Shown here in pieces: positions 26,128 through 33,707 of a stretch of DNA of 64,000 bases. A program made the position numbers and the translations under genes. Under the pieces are notes generated by a model. It was given only the letters and a program-made list of their open reading frames with translations. It was not told the origin of the DNA and did no database searches. How positions within the stretch are numbered: position 1 is the stretch's first letter; each line of letters opens with the position of its first letter. This DNA is from Streptomyces broussonetiae (GTDB lineage: Bacteria; Actinomycetota; Actinomycetes; Streptomycetales; Streptomycetaceae): contig NZ_CP047020.1 of the NCBI RefSeq assembly GCF_009796285.1, positions 7,316,001 through 7,380,000 on the forward strand, given 5' to 3'.

Positions 26128-26354
26128 CGCGGTGTGCCGGTTCGCGGGGCATCGGCTTCACCTGCACGGTGGCTGGCGTGCAGGAGCCGGTGGCGGAGGC
26201 GGCGGAGGTCCGGCCGTAGGCCGACTGCAGGTCGCTGGGGCGTAGCCGGTGGGGAGTCCGTGCAGGATGCGCAGCCCTTCTCAGGGGTGCCGGCGCACTG
26301 CAGCATCGCCAGGCGGAACCTCCGGCCCGACCAGCGCTACGGCGTGGGGAGGCC

Positions 26355-27557
26355 CTACGGGGAGCGGAGTACGAGCAGGGTGATCTCGCTCGGGGCGAAG
26401 ACGCGGAAGGGCGGGCCCCAGAAGCCGGTGCCACGGCTGGTGTAGAGGAGGGTGCGGGTGCCGTGGCGGCTGAGGCCGGCGAGGGCGGGCTGGTCGATGC
26501 GGACCAGGTGGTGGAAGGGCCAGATCTGGCCGCCGTGGGTGTGGCCGGAGAGCTGGAGGTCGACGCCGCCTGCTGCCGCCCGGTCGACGAACTTGGGCTG
26601 GTGGGCCAGGAGCAGGACGGGGTGGTCGGGGTCGGCGCCGTGCAGGGCTCCGGCGAGGTGGGCGCCGTGGCCGGCAAGGCCGGAGGACTCGGCCGTGACG
26701 TCGTCCACGCCGGCGACCACGAGGGTGTCGCCACCGCGTTCGAGCAGCAGATGGCGGTTGCGCAGCGGCTCCCAGCCCAGCTCGTCCATCAGGTCGACCC
26801 AGCCCTGGGCCTCGCTGTAGTACTCGTGGTTGCCGGTGACGTAGACCCGGGCCCGGGTGGCCTGCACGGTGCCCAGTGGGGCGGCCTGGGCGCGGCGGCG
26901 TTCGGCCGTGCCGTCCGCGATGTCTCCGGTGTGGCAGACCAGGTCGGCCTTCAGCGTGTTGACCGTCTCGCAGACCCGCGCCGACCAGCGGGCGCGGTCG
27001 AGCGGCCCGTAGTGGGTGTCGGTGATGAGGACGACACGCGTGCCGTCCAACCCGGCCCCCAGGCGCGGAAGTTGCACGTCCAGGCGGCGTATCCGTGGTA
27101 CCCGGCGGGCCTCGGCGTACCCCCAGGTGAGCAGTACGGCGGTCACGCCGAGGACCGCCCAGGTGGCGATCCGGGCCCGGTCCTGGCCGCCGCCGACGCC
27201 GGTCACGGTCAGGGCGAGCCGCAGCGGGACGCCGAGCACGACGGACCAGGCGAACAGGGTCCAGATGGTGCCCAGCAGGGTGTCTCCGACGATCGCCGCC
27301 CAGTCCTGCTGGCGTCGGCCGTGGCCGCGCACCATCGCGAGCGGCATACCGATCAGGCCGAGGGCGAACAGGGCGGTGCCGGTGAGCGTGACAGGGAGCG
27401 GCCAGCGCTGGCCGGTGTGCAGCAGCAGCCAGCAGGGCACGGTCCACAGCAGGACGGGGGCGATCAGGGGGAGGTAGCGCATCAGGCGGTGCAGTCGACT
27501 CTGCTGAGTCGTGTGCGCTGCACCGTCGGCGGATCGGGTTTCGCTGGTGTCGGTCAC
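26355..27557 (-). CDS. Membrane-anchored calcineurin-like metallophosphoesterase
   Basis: Protein of 400 aa with about four N-terminal TM segments (residues 20-145) and a C-terminal metallophosphoesterase domain. The dinuclear-metal motifs are ITDTHYGP, HTGDIADG, TGNHEYY, LLAHQPKF and SGHTHGGQIWPF, all intact. Similar proteins are annotated YkuE/YaeI-like, and some remove lipid-linked phosphates. GTG 27557 is preceded on the minus strand by a strong GAGGAGG. An in-frame upstream extension to 28352 is a shadow of other genes. The 26128-26354 gap shows nothing recognisable. Confidence 0.9.
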   Translation of the reverse strand: MTDTSETRSADGAAHTTQQSRLHRLMRYLPLIAPVLLWTVPCWLLLHTGQRWPLPVTLTGTALFALGLIGMPLAMVRGHGRRQQDWAAIVGDTLLGTIWTLFAWSVVLGVPLRLALTVTGVGGGQDRARIATWAVLGVTAVLLTWGYAEARRVPRIRRLDVQLPRLGAGLDGTRVVLITDTHYGPLDRARWSARVCETVNTLKADLVCHTGDIADGTAERRRAQAAPLGTVQATRARVYVTGNHEYYSEAQGWVDLMDELGWEPLRNRHLLLERGGDTLVVAGVDDVTAESSGLAGHGAHLAGALHGADPDHPVLLLAHQPKFVDRAAAGGVDLQLSGHTHGGQIWPFHHLVRIDQPALAGLSRHGTRTLLYTSRGTGFWGPPFRVFAPSEITLLVLRSP

Positions 27558-27661
27558 GCTTCCCCTCCTCGAGCAACCAGGCTGCCGTCGCGCGCACTGT
27601 ATCCGGCCGTCCCGGGCCAGTTGGACGGACGGGGTGCTCATGGCGGGCAGCCCCATGTGGC

Positions 27662-27868
27662 GAGGTCGGCGATCTGCTGAAGAGTGGCAGTTCGGCCGCC
27701 GCACCGGCGAACTCGAAGAGTTCCGGGAGCACCGAGTCGGCTGCGCCGGCCGGCGACTCGACCGCCCGTGGCCTCGGCGTCGCCGGGCTGATCGCCGGCG
27801 TGCTGGGGCTGGCCGCGGCCGCGTTCGCCCTCGTCCGTGGTCGCTCCACCGGATCCCGGGCCGAGTAA
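27662..27868 (+). pseudogene. C-terminal remnant of a membrane-anchored copper protein (CopC/YcnI-like)
   Basis: An open frame ending at TAA 27866-27868 reads GDLLKSGSSAAAPA, a Ser/Ala/Pro linker, then a single TM anchor (RGLGVAGLIAGVLGLAAAAF) and a short basic tail. This is the usual C-terminal architecture of actinobacterial CopC or YcnI/DUF1775 proteins. The folded domain is missing: upstream of about 27660 the sequence becomes the leader of the metallophosphoesterase gene, and no start with a ribosome site is present. It lies directly before copper genes. The family call rests on architecture and context only. The rest of the gap 27558-28031 shows no gene. Confidence 0.5.
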
Positions 27869-28031
27869 CGCGCAACGCCCCACCTGCCCTGCCCACGATC
27901 TCGTCGGCAGGGCACCGACTGCCGTGTCCTGGGCCGCCGGTGGGAGTGGTGGCACGCACACTCTGGTGGTGGCGTGTACGGCCGGACCCTCGACTCTGCC
28001 TGGGACTGACCAGACCTGGGAGACTCCAGCG

Positions 28032-28631
28032 GTGACCACGTTGGATGATGACGCGTCCCGCAAGGCCCTGCTTCGCCGTGGCTTCGCGCTGGAGTACACG
28101 ACACTCGGCTGGAACGTGATCGGCATCGTCGTCCTCGCGGTGGCGGCCGTGTCGGCACGATCGGTCGCGCTGGCCGGATTCGGCCTGGACTCCCTGATCG
28201 AGATCGGTGCCTCGACCGTGGTGATCTGGGAACTGTCCGGCACCGGTGAGGCCCGTCAGCGCCGTGCGTTGCGGCTCATCGGCATCGGCTTCGCTGCCCT
28301 GGCCCTCTATCTGCTGGTGCAGTCCACCTGGGTTCTGTCCGCCGGTTTCCACCCGCGCACGTCGCCGCTGGGCATCGGCTGGACCGCGACCACCGCCGTC
28401 GTGATGTTCGCCCTCGCGTTCGGCAAGGCCCGCACGGGCGCCGCCCTCGGCAACCCGGTGCTGTCCACCGAGGGCCGGGTGACGCTGGTCGACGGCCTGC
28501 TTGCCGCAGCGGTCCTGCTCGGTCTGGCCGTCAACGCGGCGTTGGGCTGGTGGTGGGCCGACCCGGCTGCCGGGTACGTACTCGTCTACTACGCGGTCCG
28601 TGAGGTGCGGGAGATCTTCGCCGGAGACTGA
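28032..28631 (+). CDS. Cation efflux (CDF)-like transporter
   Basis: Polytopic membrane protein of 199 aa resembling the TM domain of cation diffusion facilitators. An N-terminal RRGFALEYTTLGWNVIG helix is followed by LAGFGLDSLIEIGAS, where CDF proteins carry the metal-site Asp (here D-S-L-I-E). Four further TM segments are visible, with STEGRVTLVDGLLAAAVL and DPAAGYVLVYYAVREV at the end. The cytoplasmic C-terminal domain of full CDFs is absent, and canonical His/Asp ligands are altered, so transport activity and metal are uncertain. GTG 28032 was chosen at the conserved N-terminus (TTLDDDASRKALL). Confidence 0.8.
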   Translation: MTTLDDDASRKALLRRGFALEYTTLGWNVIGIVVLAVAAVSARSVALAGFGLDSLIEIGASTVVIWELSGTGEARQRRALRLIGIGFAALALYLLVQSTWVLSAGFHPRTSPLGIGWTATTAVVMFALAFGKARTGAALGNPVLSTEGRVTLVDGLLAAAVLLGLAVNAALGWWWADPAAGYVLVYYAVREVREIFAGD

Positions 28632-29237
28632 CCTGGCAGTCGATGCTGCGCGAGGTGATCGGAAAGGGACGGCCCCGGGCTGGTTCCGTCTCGGCTGATC
28701 CCCAGCGGTCAGGCAGTCGTGGCCGGGCGGGGTTCGCCGTGCAAGACCTGGCGGGCGTGCCAGTCGCGGTGAGTGCCCTCGCCGTGCACCGGCTCGGCCT
28801 CCCGGACCGGCTCACGCCGGCCGACCCGCCCTGGGCGCCGGTGCGCGGGAAGGTCCTGTTGACGGCCCGGATCCCGATGCCGACGTTCCTGACCGCATTC
28901 ACGGATGCCTTCGAGGCTGTCCTGGGTTCGGTATCGCGAGGGCGGATTCCGGAATGGGGCGGAGACTTTCCGAACGCGGTATTCGCAACCCTGCGCCGCG
29001 CATTGCAGAACCACCGCTCCGCTTGGGGTGCCCCTTCCCGTGCGACTTTCCTGAAGACGAGTCCGCGGAAGGCATGCGTGCGCGCGGTCCCGACGAGCCG
29101 ATCGCCCCGCCGAACGCCCTCTCGCGTGACGCGCGGCACATAGCCGCTCCGGAACTCGGCGCGCTACCGGCCCGACTACTGAACCGGTACGGCGCGATCC
29201 GAGTGACGCTGTACGACGTGACCTGGAGACGCGCTTG
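28632..29237. other. 606-bp stretch without a convincing gene
   Basis: Open frames exist on both strands (for example 28643-29143 + and 28709-29347 -). None combines a start, a ribosome site and recognisable protein sequence. One plus-strand frame ends with a protein-like segment (LPARLLNRYGAIRVTLYDVT) just before 29237, perhaps a remnant. It lies inside the copper-gene region beside other decayed genes. Confidence 0.5.
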
Positions 29238-29483
29238 ATGGACGAGTCCCGGCAGTCCCCCTTGACCGGCAGTGGTGCGGCCTTGCGGAAAGCGACACCT
29301 CCGCCCGCGCTCTGCGGCTTTCTTCTCTTGCTGGCCCTGATCTTCACCGTGTCCTACGCCGTTGGCACTGCTGCCGGTCCCGTCGCACCCGGCATGCACG
29401 GCAGCGGCACGAGTCGCGATGGCGGCGGGGCAGGCGGCGGAGGTACGGATGAGATGGGCGGCATGCAGGGAGGGCACGGCTGA
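29238..29483 (+). CDS. Small Met/His/Gly-rich membrane protein
   Basis: Protein of 81 aa with one TM (about 27-48, LCGFLLLLALIFTVSYAVG). Its exposed tail contains PGMHGSG, a Gly-rich run and DEMGGMQGGHG, a composition often seen in periplasmic Cu(I)-binding tails. GGAGA precedes ATG 29238, and TTG 29235 is a less likely start. The stop overlaps the copA start (TGATG), so the two are translationally coupled. A role as accessory copper-binding protein for the ATPase is inferred from coupling and composition only. Confidence 0.75.
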   Translation: MDESRQSPLTGSGAALRKATPPPALCGFLLLLALIFTVSYAVGTAAGPVAPGMHGSGTSRDGGGAGGGGTDEMGGMQGGHG

Positions 29484-31735
29484 TGGGCGCGGAACCGGTG
29501 ACCGCCTTGGTGACGACCGATCTGACCGTCGGCGGCATGACCTGCGCCGCCTGCGTGACCCGGGTCGAGAAGAAGCTCGGCAAACTGGACGGTGTCACGG
29601 CGACGGTGAATCTCGCCACCGGCCGGGCTCGCGTGAGTCATCCGGCGGGGGTCGGTGTCGACGAACTCGTCGCGACGGTCGAGAAGGCCGGTTATACGGC
29701 TGCGCGACCCCAGCCGCCCAAGGAGGAGCCGCGCGAGGGAGCGGACGGGGATACCGAGGAGGCTCGGCACGAGCGTGCCCGGCTACTGGTCACGGCCCAG
29801 CTCGCGGTGCCCGTCCTCGTGCTGTCCATGCTGCCCGGCCTCCAGTTCCGCAACTGGCAGTGGCTGTGCTTCGCGCTCGCCGCCCCGGTCGCCGTGTGGG
29901 GCGCCTGGCCCTTCCACGTACGGGCGGTGCGCGGGCTGCGGCACGCGGCTGCCACCATGGACACGCTCGTGTCCCTCGGCGTCGTGGCCTCCTTCTCCTG
30001 GTCGGCGTACGCGCTCTTCCTCGGGGGAGCCGGCGATCCCGGTATGCGGATGCCGTTCAGGCTCGTCCCCACTGCCTCGGACGGCGTGGCGCACATCTAT
30101 CTCGAAGCGGCCGTCGGCGTACCGCTGTTCGTGCTCGTTGGGCGGATTTTGGAGGCTCGGGCCCGGCGCGGGACCGGGGCGGCGCTGCGGTCGCTTGCCC
30201 AACTCGCGGCCAAGGAGGTGTCGGTACGGGAGCGCGGTCGCGAACGACGCGTTCCCGTAGAGGAGTTGGTATCCGGACAGATCTTCGTCGTGCGTCCCGG
30301 GGAACGGGTCGCCACCGACGGCGAGGTGGTCGAGGGCAGTTCCGCCCTGGATCTGTCCCTGGTCACCGGGGAGAGCGAACCGGTGGAGGTCGAGCCGGGC
30401 TCGGCCGTCGTCGGCGGGGCCGTCAACTCAGGTGGGATGCTGCTCGTACGGGCCACCGCCGTCGGCGCCGACACGCAGCTCGCCCGGATCACGAAGCTGG
30501 TGACCGAGGCACAGGCCGGCAAGGCGCGGGCGCAGCGGCTGGCCGACGCGGTCGCCGGTGTCTTCGTGCCCGTCGTCCTGACACTGGCCGTCACGACGCT
30601 CGGGTTCTGGCTCGGGGCCGGGGCCGAACCGCAGGCGGCCGTCACCGCGTGCGTGGCCGTCCTCGTCGTCGCCTGCCCCTGCGCACTGGGCCTCGCGACC
30701 CCGACCGCGCTGATGGCCGCGACCGGCCGGGGCGCCCAACTGGGCGTCCTCGTCACCGGCCCGCAGGCGCTGGAGGGGCTCCAGCACCTCGACGCCGTCG
30801 TCCTCGACAAGACCGGCACGCTCACCTCCGGCCACATGAGCGTCGCTCGGGTCACCGCCGTGCCGGGCGGGCTCGGCAGCGACGCGGTGGTGCGGTGGGC
30901 GGGGGCGGTCGAGCAGGGTTCGGAACATCCGCTCGGGAGAGCGATCAGCGCGTATGCGAGTCGCGCCGGGCAGGGGCTTCCGGACGTGACCCGGTTCAGT
31001 GCTCTGCCGGGGCGGGGCGTGCGTGGCCGGGTCGAGGGACGACTGGTCGAAGTCCTCGCTCCGGACGGTGAGTTGCCCGCGGCTCTCGTGGACGCCCTGC
31101 CCGTCGCCGAAACCGCCGCCCGCACTTCGGTACTCGTCCGGGTGGACGGCACTGCCGAAGCCCTGATCGAGGTCGGTGACGTCGTACGACCCGGCAGCTA
31201 CCGTGCCGTCGACCGGCTGCGGCGCCTCGGGGTGCGCCCGGTGCTCGCCACCGGTGACCGGGAGGCGCCCGCCAGGGCCGTCGCACAGGACCTGGGCATC
31301 GATGACGTGCACGCCCGCTGCACCCCCGAGGACAAGGCCGATCTCGTACGGGACCTGCGCGAGCAGGGCTACCGGGTCGCGGTCATCGGAGACGGCGTGA
31401 ACGACGCCGCCGCGCTCGCCGGAGCCGACCTCGGGATCGCCATGGGCAGCGGCACCGACGTCGCGATCGGAGCCGCCGATGTGACGCTGGTGCGCGGGAA
31501 CATCGAGGCCCTCGCGGACGCGGTACGGCTCTCTCGCCGCACGCTGGACACGATCCGCACCAACCTTGCCTGGGCGTTCGGCTACAACGTCGTGACCGTG
31601 CCGCTGGCCATGGTCGGCCTGCTCACCCCGATGCTCGCCGCGGCGGCCATGTCGGTCAGCTCGCTGCTGGTGGTCGGCAACAGCCTGCGGCTGCGCACCT
31701 GGCAGCCCTCGCCCGCCCGGAGGCGTACCCGATGA
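29483..31735 (+). CDS. copA: Copper-exporting P1B-type ATPase
   Basis: Heavy-metal ATPase of 750 aa that pumps Cu(I) out of the cytoplasm. An N-terminal HMA domain carries GGMTCAACVTRVEKKL (CxxC at about residues 20-23). Key motifs are the TM metal site VVACPCALGLATP (CPC), the phosphorylation site LDKTGTLTSG, the HP motif EQGSEHPLGRAI, the TGES actuator loop (LVTGESEPVE) and the hinge GDGVNDAAALAGADLGIA. TM6-8 features such as AFGYNVVTVPLAMVGLL support Cu rather than Zn/Cd specificity. It is coupled upstream to the small membrane protein and downstream (ATGA) to the PCuAC-like gene. No CsoR or CueR gene is in the window. Confidence 0.95.
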   Translation: MGAEPVTALVTTDLTVGGMTCAACVTRVEKKLGKLDGVTATVNLATGRARVSHPAGVGVDELVATVEKAGYTAARPQPPKEEPREGADGDTEEARHERARLLVTAQLAVPVLVLSMLPGLQFRNWQWLCFALAAPVAVWGAWPFHVRAVRGLRHAAATMDTLVSLGVVASFSWSAYALFLGGAGDPGMRMPFRLVPTASDGVAHIYLEAAVGVPLFVLVGRILEARARRGTGAALRSLAQLAAKEVSVRERGRERRVPVEELVSGQIFVVRPGERVATDGEVVEGSSALDLSLVTGESEPVEVEPGSAVVGGAVNSGGMLLVRATAVGADTQLARITKLVTEAQAGKARAQRLADAVAGVFVPVVLTLAVTTLGFWLGAGAEPQAAVTACVAVLVVACPCALGLATPTALMAATGRGAQLGVLVTGPQALEGLQHLDAVVLDKTGTLTSGHMSVARVTAVPGGLGSDAVVRWAGAVEQGSEHPLGRAISAYASRAGQGLPDVTRFSALPGRGVRGRVEGRLVEVLAPDGELPAALVDALPVAETAARTSVLVRVDGTAEALIEVGDVVRPGSYRAVDRLRRLGVRPVLATGDREAPARAVAQDLGIDDVHARCTPEDKADLVRDLREQGYRVAVIGDGVNDAAALAGADLGIAMGSGTDVAIGAADVTLVRGNIEALADAVRLSRRTLDTIRTNLAWAFGYNVVTVPLAMVGLLTPMLAAAAMSVSSLLVVGNSLRLRTWQPSPARRRTR

Positions 31736-32265
31736 GCGCGATGGCAGAACAGAACCACCCCTGGCGGCTGTCCCGGCGCCGGCTGACCGATGCCCTGCTC
31801 GCCGCGCTCGCGCCCGTCGCCGCGTGCTGTCTCGCCCTCGGCGGGCTGAGCGTGTGGACCGCCTACGGCAACGCGGGCAGCCCGGCCCGGATCACGGTCA
31901 CCGGGGGACGGGTCTTCCTGCCCTACGGCGGCGTGCCGGAGACGGCGGCCTTCTTCCGGATCAGCAACAGCGGGGGCTCGGTGGACCGGTTGGTGAAGGT
32001 GACGTCCGAGGGGCCCGGCGGTGCGACCACGCTCAGCCGCCACCGCATGACCGACGGCCGCTCGGCGTATGCCCAGACGGTGGAGTCGGTCGCCGTCCCG
32101 GCCGGCGGCAGCCTCGCGATGTCCCCGAGCAGCCTTGACGTGACGGTCCCGGCGACGACGCGCCGGCAGGCCGGCGATCTGGTCCCGTTCACCCTGCACT
32201 TCGAGCACAGTGGGGCGGTGCGGACTCTCGCGGTGGTGGTGCGTCCGGGACAGGACGGCACCTGA
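31732..32265 (+). CDS. PCuAC-like (DUF461) copper chaperone with degenerate metal site
   Basis: Membrane-anchored extracytoplasmic protein of 177 aa with one TM at about 20-45 and a cupredoxin-like PCuAC domain. It retains VPETAAFFRISNSGG and the HRMTDG start of the metal motif. Canonical proteins carry a second Met and a C-terminal HxM; here the segments read QTVESVAVPAGG and SPSSLDVTV, so those ligands appear lost. PCuAC normally delivers Cu(I) to cytochrome oxidase. ATG 31732 overlaps the copA stop (ATGA). Either copper binding differs or the protein has another task. Confidence 0.8.
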   Translation: MSAMAEQNHPWRLSRRRLTDALLAALAPVAACCLALGGLSVWTAYGNAGSPARITVTGGRVFLPYGGVPETAAFFRISNSGGSVDRLVKVTSEGPGGATTLSRHRMTDGRSAYAQTVESVAVPAGGSLAMSPSSLDVTVPATTRRQAGDLVPFTLHFEHSGAVRTLAVVVRPGQDGT

Positions 32266-32442
32266 CGTCCACTCTCGGATCGGTTCCGACCGGTTCCACG
32301 GCCAGACGTGCTGGCCGGCGGCTACGCCTGGCTGGGCCGACACCACCGTGGTCCGTCGAGCCGACGACGACGTGTCGCCAACTGCCGTCGGATCAGAGGA
32401 AATTCGCCCGGAACCCGGGAACTCGACCCCACCGGCGCCCGA

Positions 32443-32613
32443 CTACTGGTTCGACAGCGCAGCCCAACACCTGCCGACCACCGTGCGAGGCGGGCCGGGC
32501 GCGGAACTTCGGGCGAAGGTGGTTCGGCACACGTGAGACGCAGACGTCTGTCCCGCGCTCTGTGGCTGCTGGAACGCGAGGTGGGCAGTGCCGCCGCACA
32601 CGGGGTCGGTCAT
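32443..32613 (-). pseudogene. Possible decayed YHS metal-binding domain gene
   Basis: Minus-strand frame of 56 codons starting ATG 32613: MTDPVCGG, then GQTSASHVCRTTF. Intact YHS domains read DPVCGM ... GxTYYFCSxxCRxxF. The pattern fits with the YYFC part lost by a small deletion and the N-terminal Met changed to Gly. YHS domains bind soft metals and often accompany copper ATPases, matching the neighbourhood. The alignment is by eye over a short region. The remaining 32266-32729 gap shows no other gene. Confidence 0.35.
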
Positions 32614-32729
32614 GGAGTTCGAGCGCCGGGGGACGGTGCTCCGGACGTCGGCCGCCTCCTCATGAACCTGGCCGGCCTCGTGACCCCGACCGGCGGAACA
32701 CCACCGGTCGTTCAACTCCGGAGAGCCGT

Positions 32730-33482
32730 GTGACACCAGAGATGGAGAGTGCATTCGCCGCGATCAGGGGCGAGTTCGGTGCGGAATCGATCGCTCGGGT
32801 CGAGCGGATGCTGGAGCCGGGCGGGAGCGAACGGCATCCGTTGCAGAAAGCGGCGAAGTGGATCATGCCGGGACTCTCTTCCACTCCCTGGCACGATCCT
32901 TACGCCTATGCCGAACTGGCGCCCGTCGTCCATGCGCTGGAGGTGCGTCATCAAGCGATCAAGGAAGAGCTGAATTCGGCATGGGCTCAGCGCCGGGAGG
33001 AATTCTCGGACTACGAGCACTATCTGACCCGCCAGGACGACTGGCAGGCCCTCTACCTCTTCCGTGGCGGAGGTCTCGTCGAAGATTCGGCCGCCACGGC
33101 TCCCACCGCTTATCAGGTGGTGAAAGACGTTGCCGTCGACACGGAGAGGATATGCCCGCTCCTGGAGTGTCACTTCTCCACCCTGTTGCCGGGCGCCGTC
33201 ATCGAACCCCACTGCGACCTGTGGAACTTCAGCATCAACCTGCATCTCGCCGTGGACATCCCCGACAGGTGCAGCATCACGGTCGCCGGGGAGACGCGCA
33301 CCTGGGAGGAGGGGAAGTGCCTGCTCTTCGACTACTCCTTCGAGCATGAGGCGCGCAACGCGGGCGACCGCCCGCGAACCTGCCTGCTCATCGACCTCTG
33401 GCATCCGGAGACCACCCTGCCGGAACGACGGGCGCTGGTGGCTCTGATCACCGAGATCCGCAGGCTGATGGGGGAGGGCTGA
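32730..33482 (+). CDS. Aspartyl/asparaginyl beta-hydroxylase-family Fe(II)/2OG oxygenase
   Basis: Soluble 2-oxoglutarate oxygenase of 250 aa. The N-terminal half is helical (ELAPVVHALEVRHQAIKEEL). The jelly-roll core has LLPGAVIEPHCDLWNFSINLHLAV with the HxD iron motif, WEEGKCLLFDYSFEHEARN with the distal His, and the Arg of RTCLLIDLWHP for 2OG. The start is GTG 32730, overlapping a preceding GTG-TGA; ATG 32742 is an alternative. It is the first plus-strand gene of the isonitrile cluster region and may hydroxylate the lipopeptide or a precursor. This enzyme is not part of the described minimal sco set. Membership is inferred from position. Confidence 0.85.
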   Translation: MTPEMESAFAAIRGEFGAESIARVERMLEPGGSERHPLQKAAKWIMPGLSSTPWHDPYAYAELAPVVHALEVRHQAIKEELNSAWAQRREEFSDYEHYLTRQDDWQALYLFRGGGLVEDSAATAPTAYQVVKDVAVDTERICPLLECHFSTLLPGAVIEPHCDLWNFSINLHLAVDIPDRCSITVAGETRTWEEGKCLLFDYSFEHEARNAGDRPRTCLLIDLWHPETTLPERRALVALITEIRRLMGEG

Positions 33483-33526
33483 ATCGGGGTAGAAATTCAG
33501 CCTGGGAAATCCCTGGATTATCCTCA

Positions 33527-33549
33527 CCCGGCAGTTTTCGACTGCCGGG
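33527..33549 (+). terminator. Hairpin terminator after the hydroxylase gene
   Basis: Perfect 9-bp arms CCCGGCAGT (33527-33535) and ACTGCCGGG (33541-33549) with loop TTTCG, 45 bases after the stop. This separates the hydroxylase transcript from the MFS gene. Confidence 0.65.
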
Positions 33550-33655
33550 CCGGAGCGCTGTCCCGATGGTCCTGAACGGGCAATGCGTGCGCAGAAGTTG
33601 GGCATTCCCAAGTCCGATCCGGGATGCTACGGTGACGGAAAACGATCGACTGTTT

Positions 33656-33677
33656 GAATTTCCTTCCGTGGAAATTC
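33656..33677 (+). promoter_or_regulatory. Candidate operator before the cluster MFS gene
   Basis: GAATTTCC (33656-33663) and GGAAATTC (33670-33677) form a perfect 8-bp inverted repeat with a 6-base spacer. A further GGAATTACA-like copy lies on the other strand at about 33688. It sits in an A+T-rich patch 31 bases before the ATG, unusual in this genome. No cognate regulator can be assigned. Confidence 0.5.
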
Positions 33678-33707
33678 CGGATTCTGTAATTCCGAGGGGG
33701 GAGACGG

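Noticed and set aside
28643..29143. Plus-strand frame of 166 codons in the copper region
   Set aside because: No ribosome site with good spacing and no family resemblance; competing frames on the other strand are equally long.
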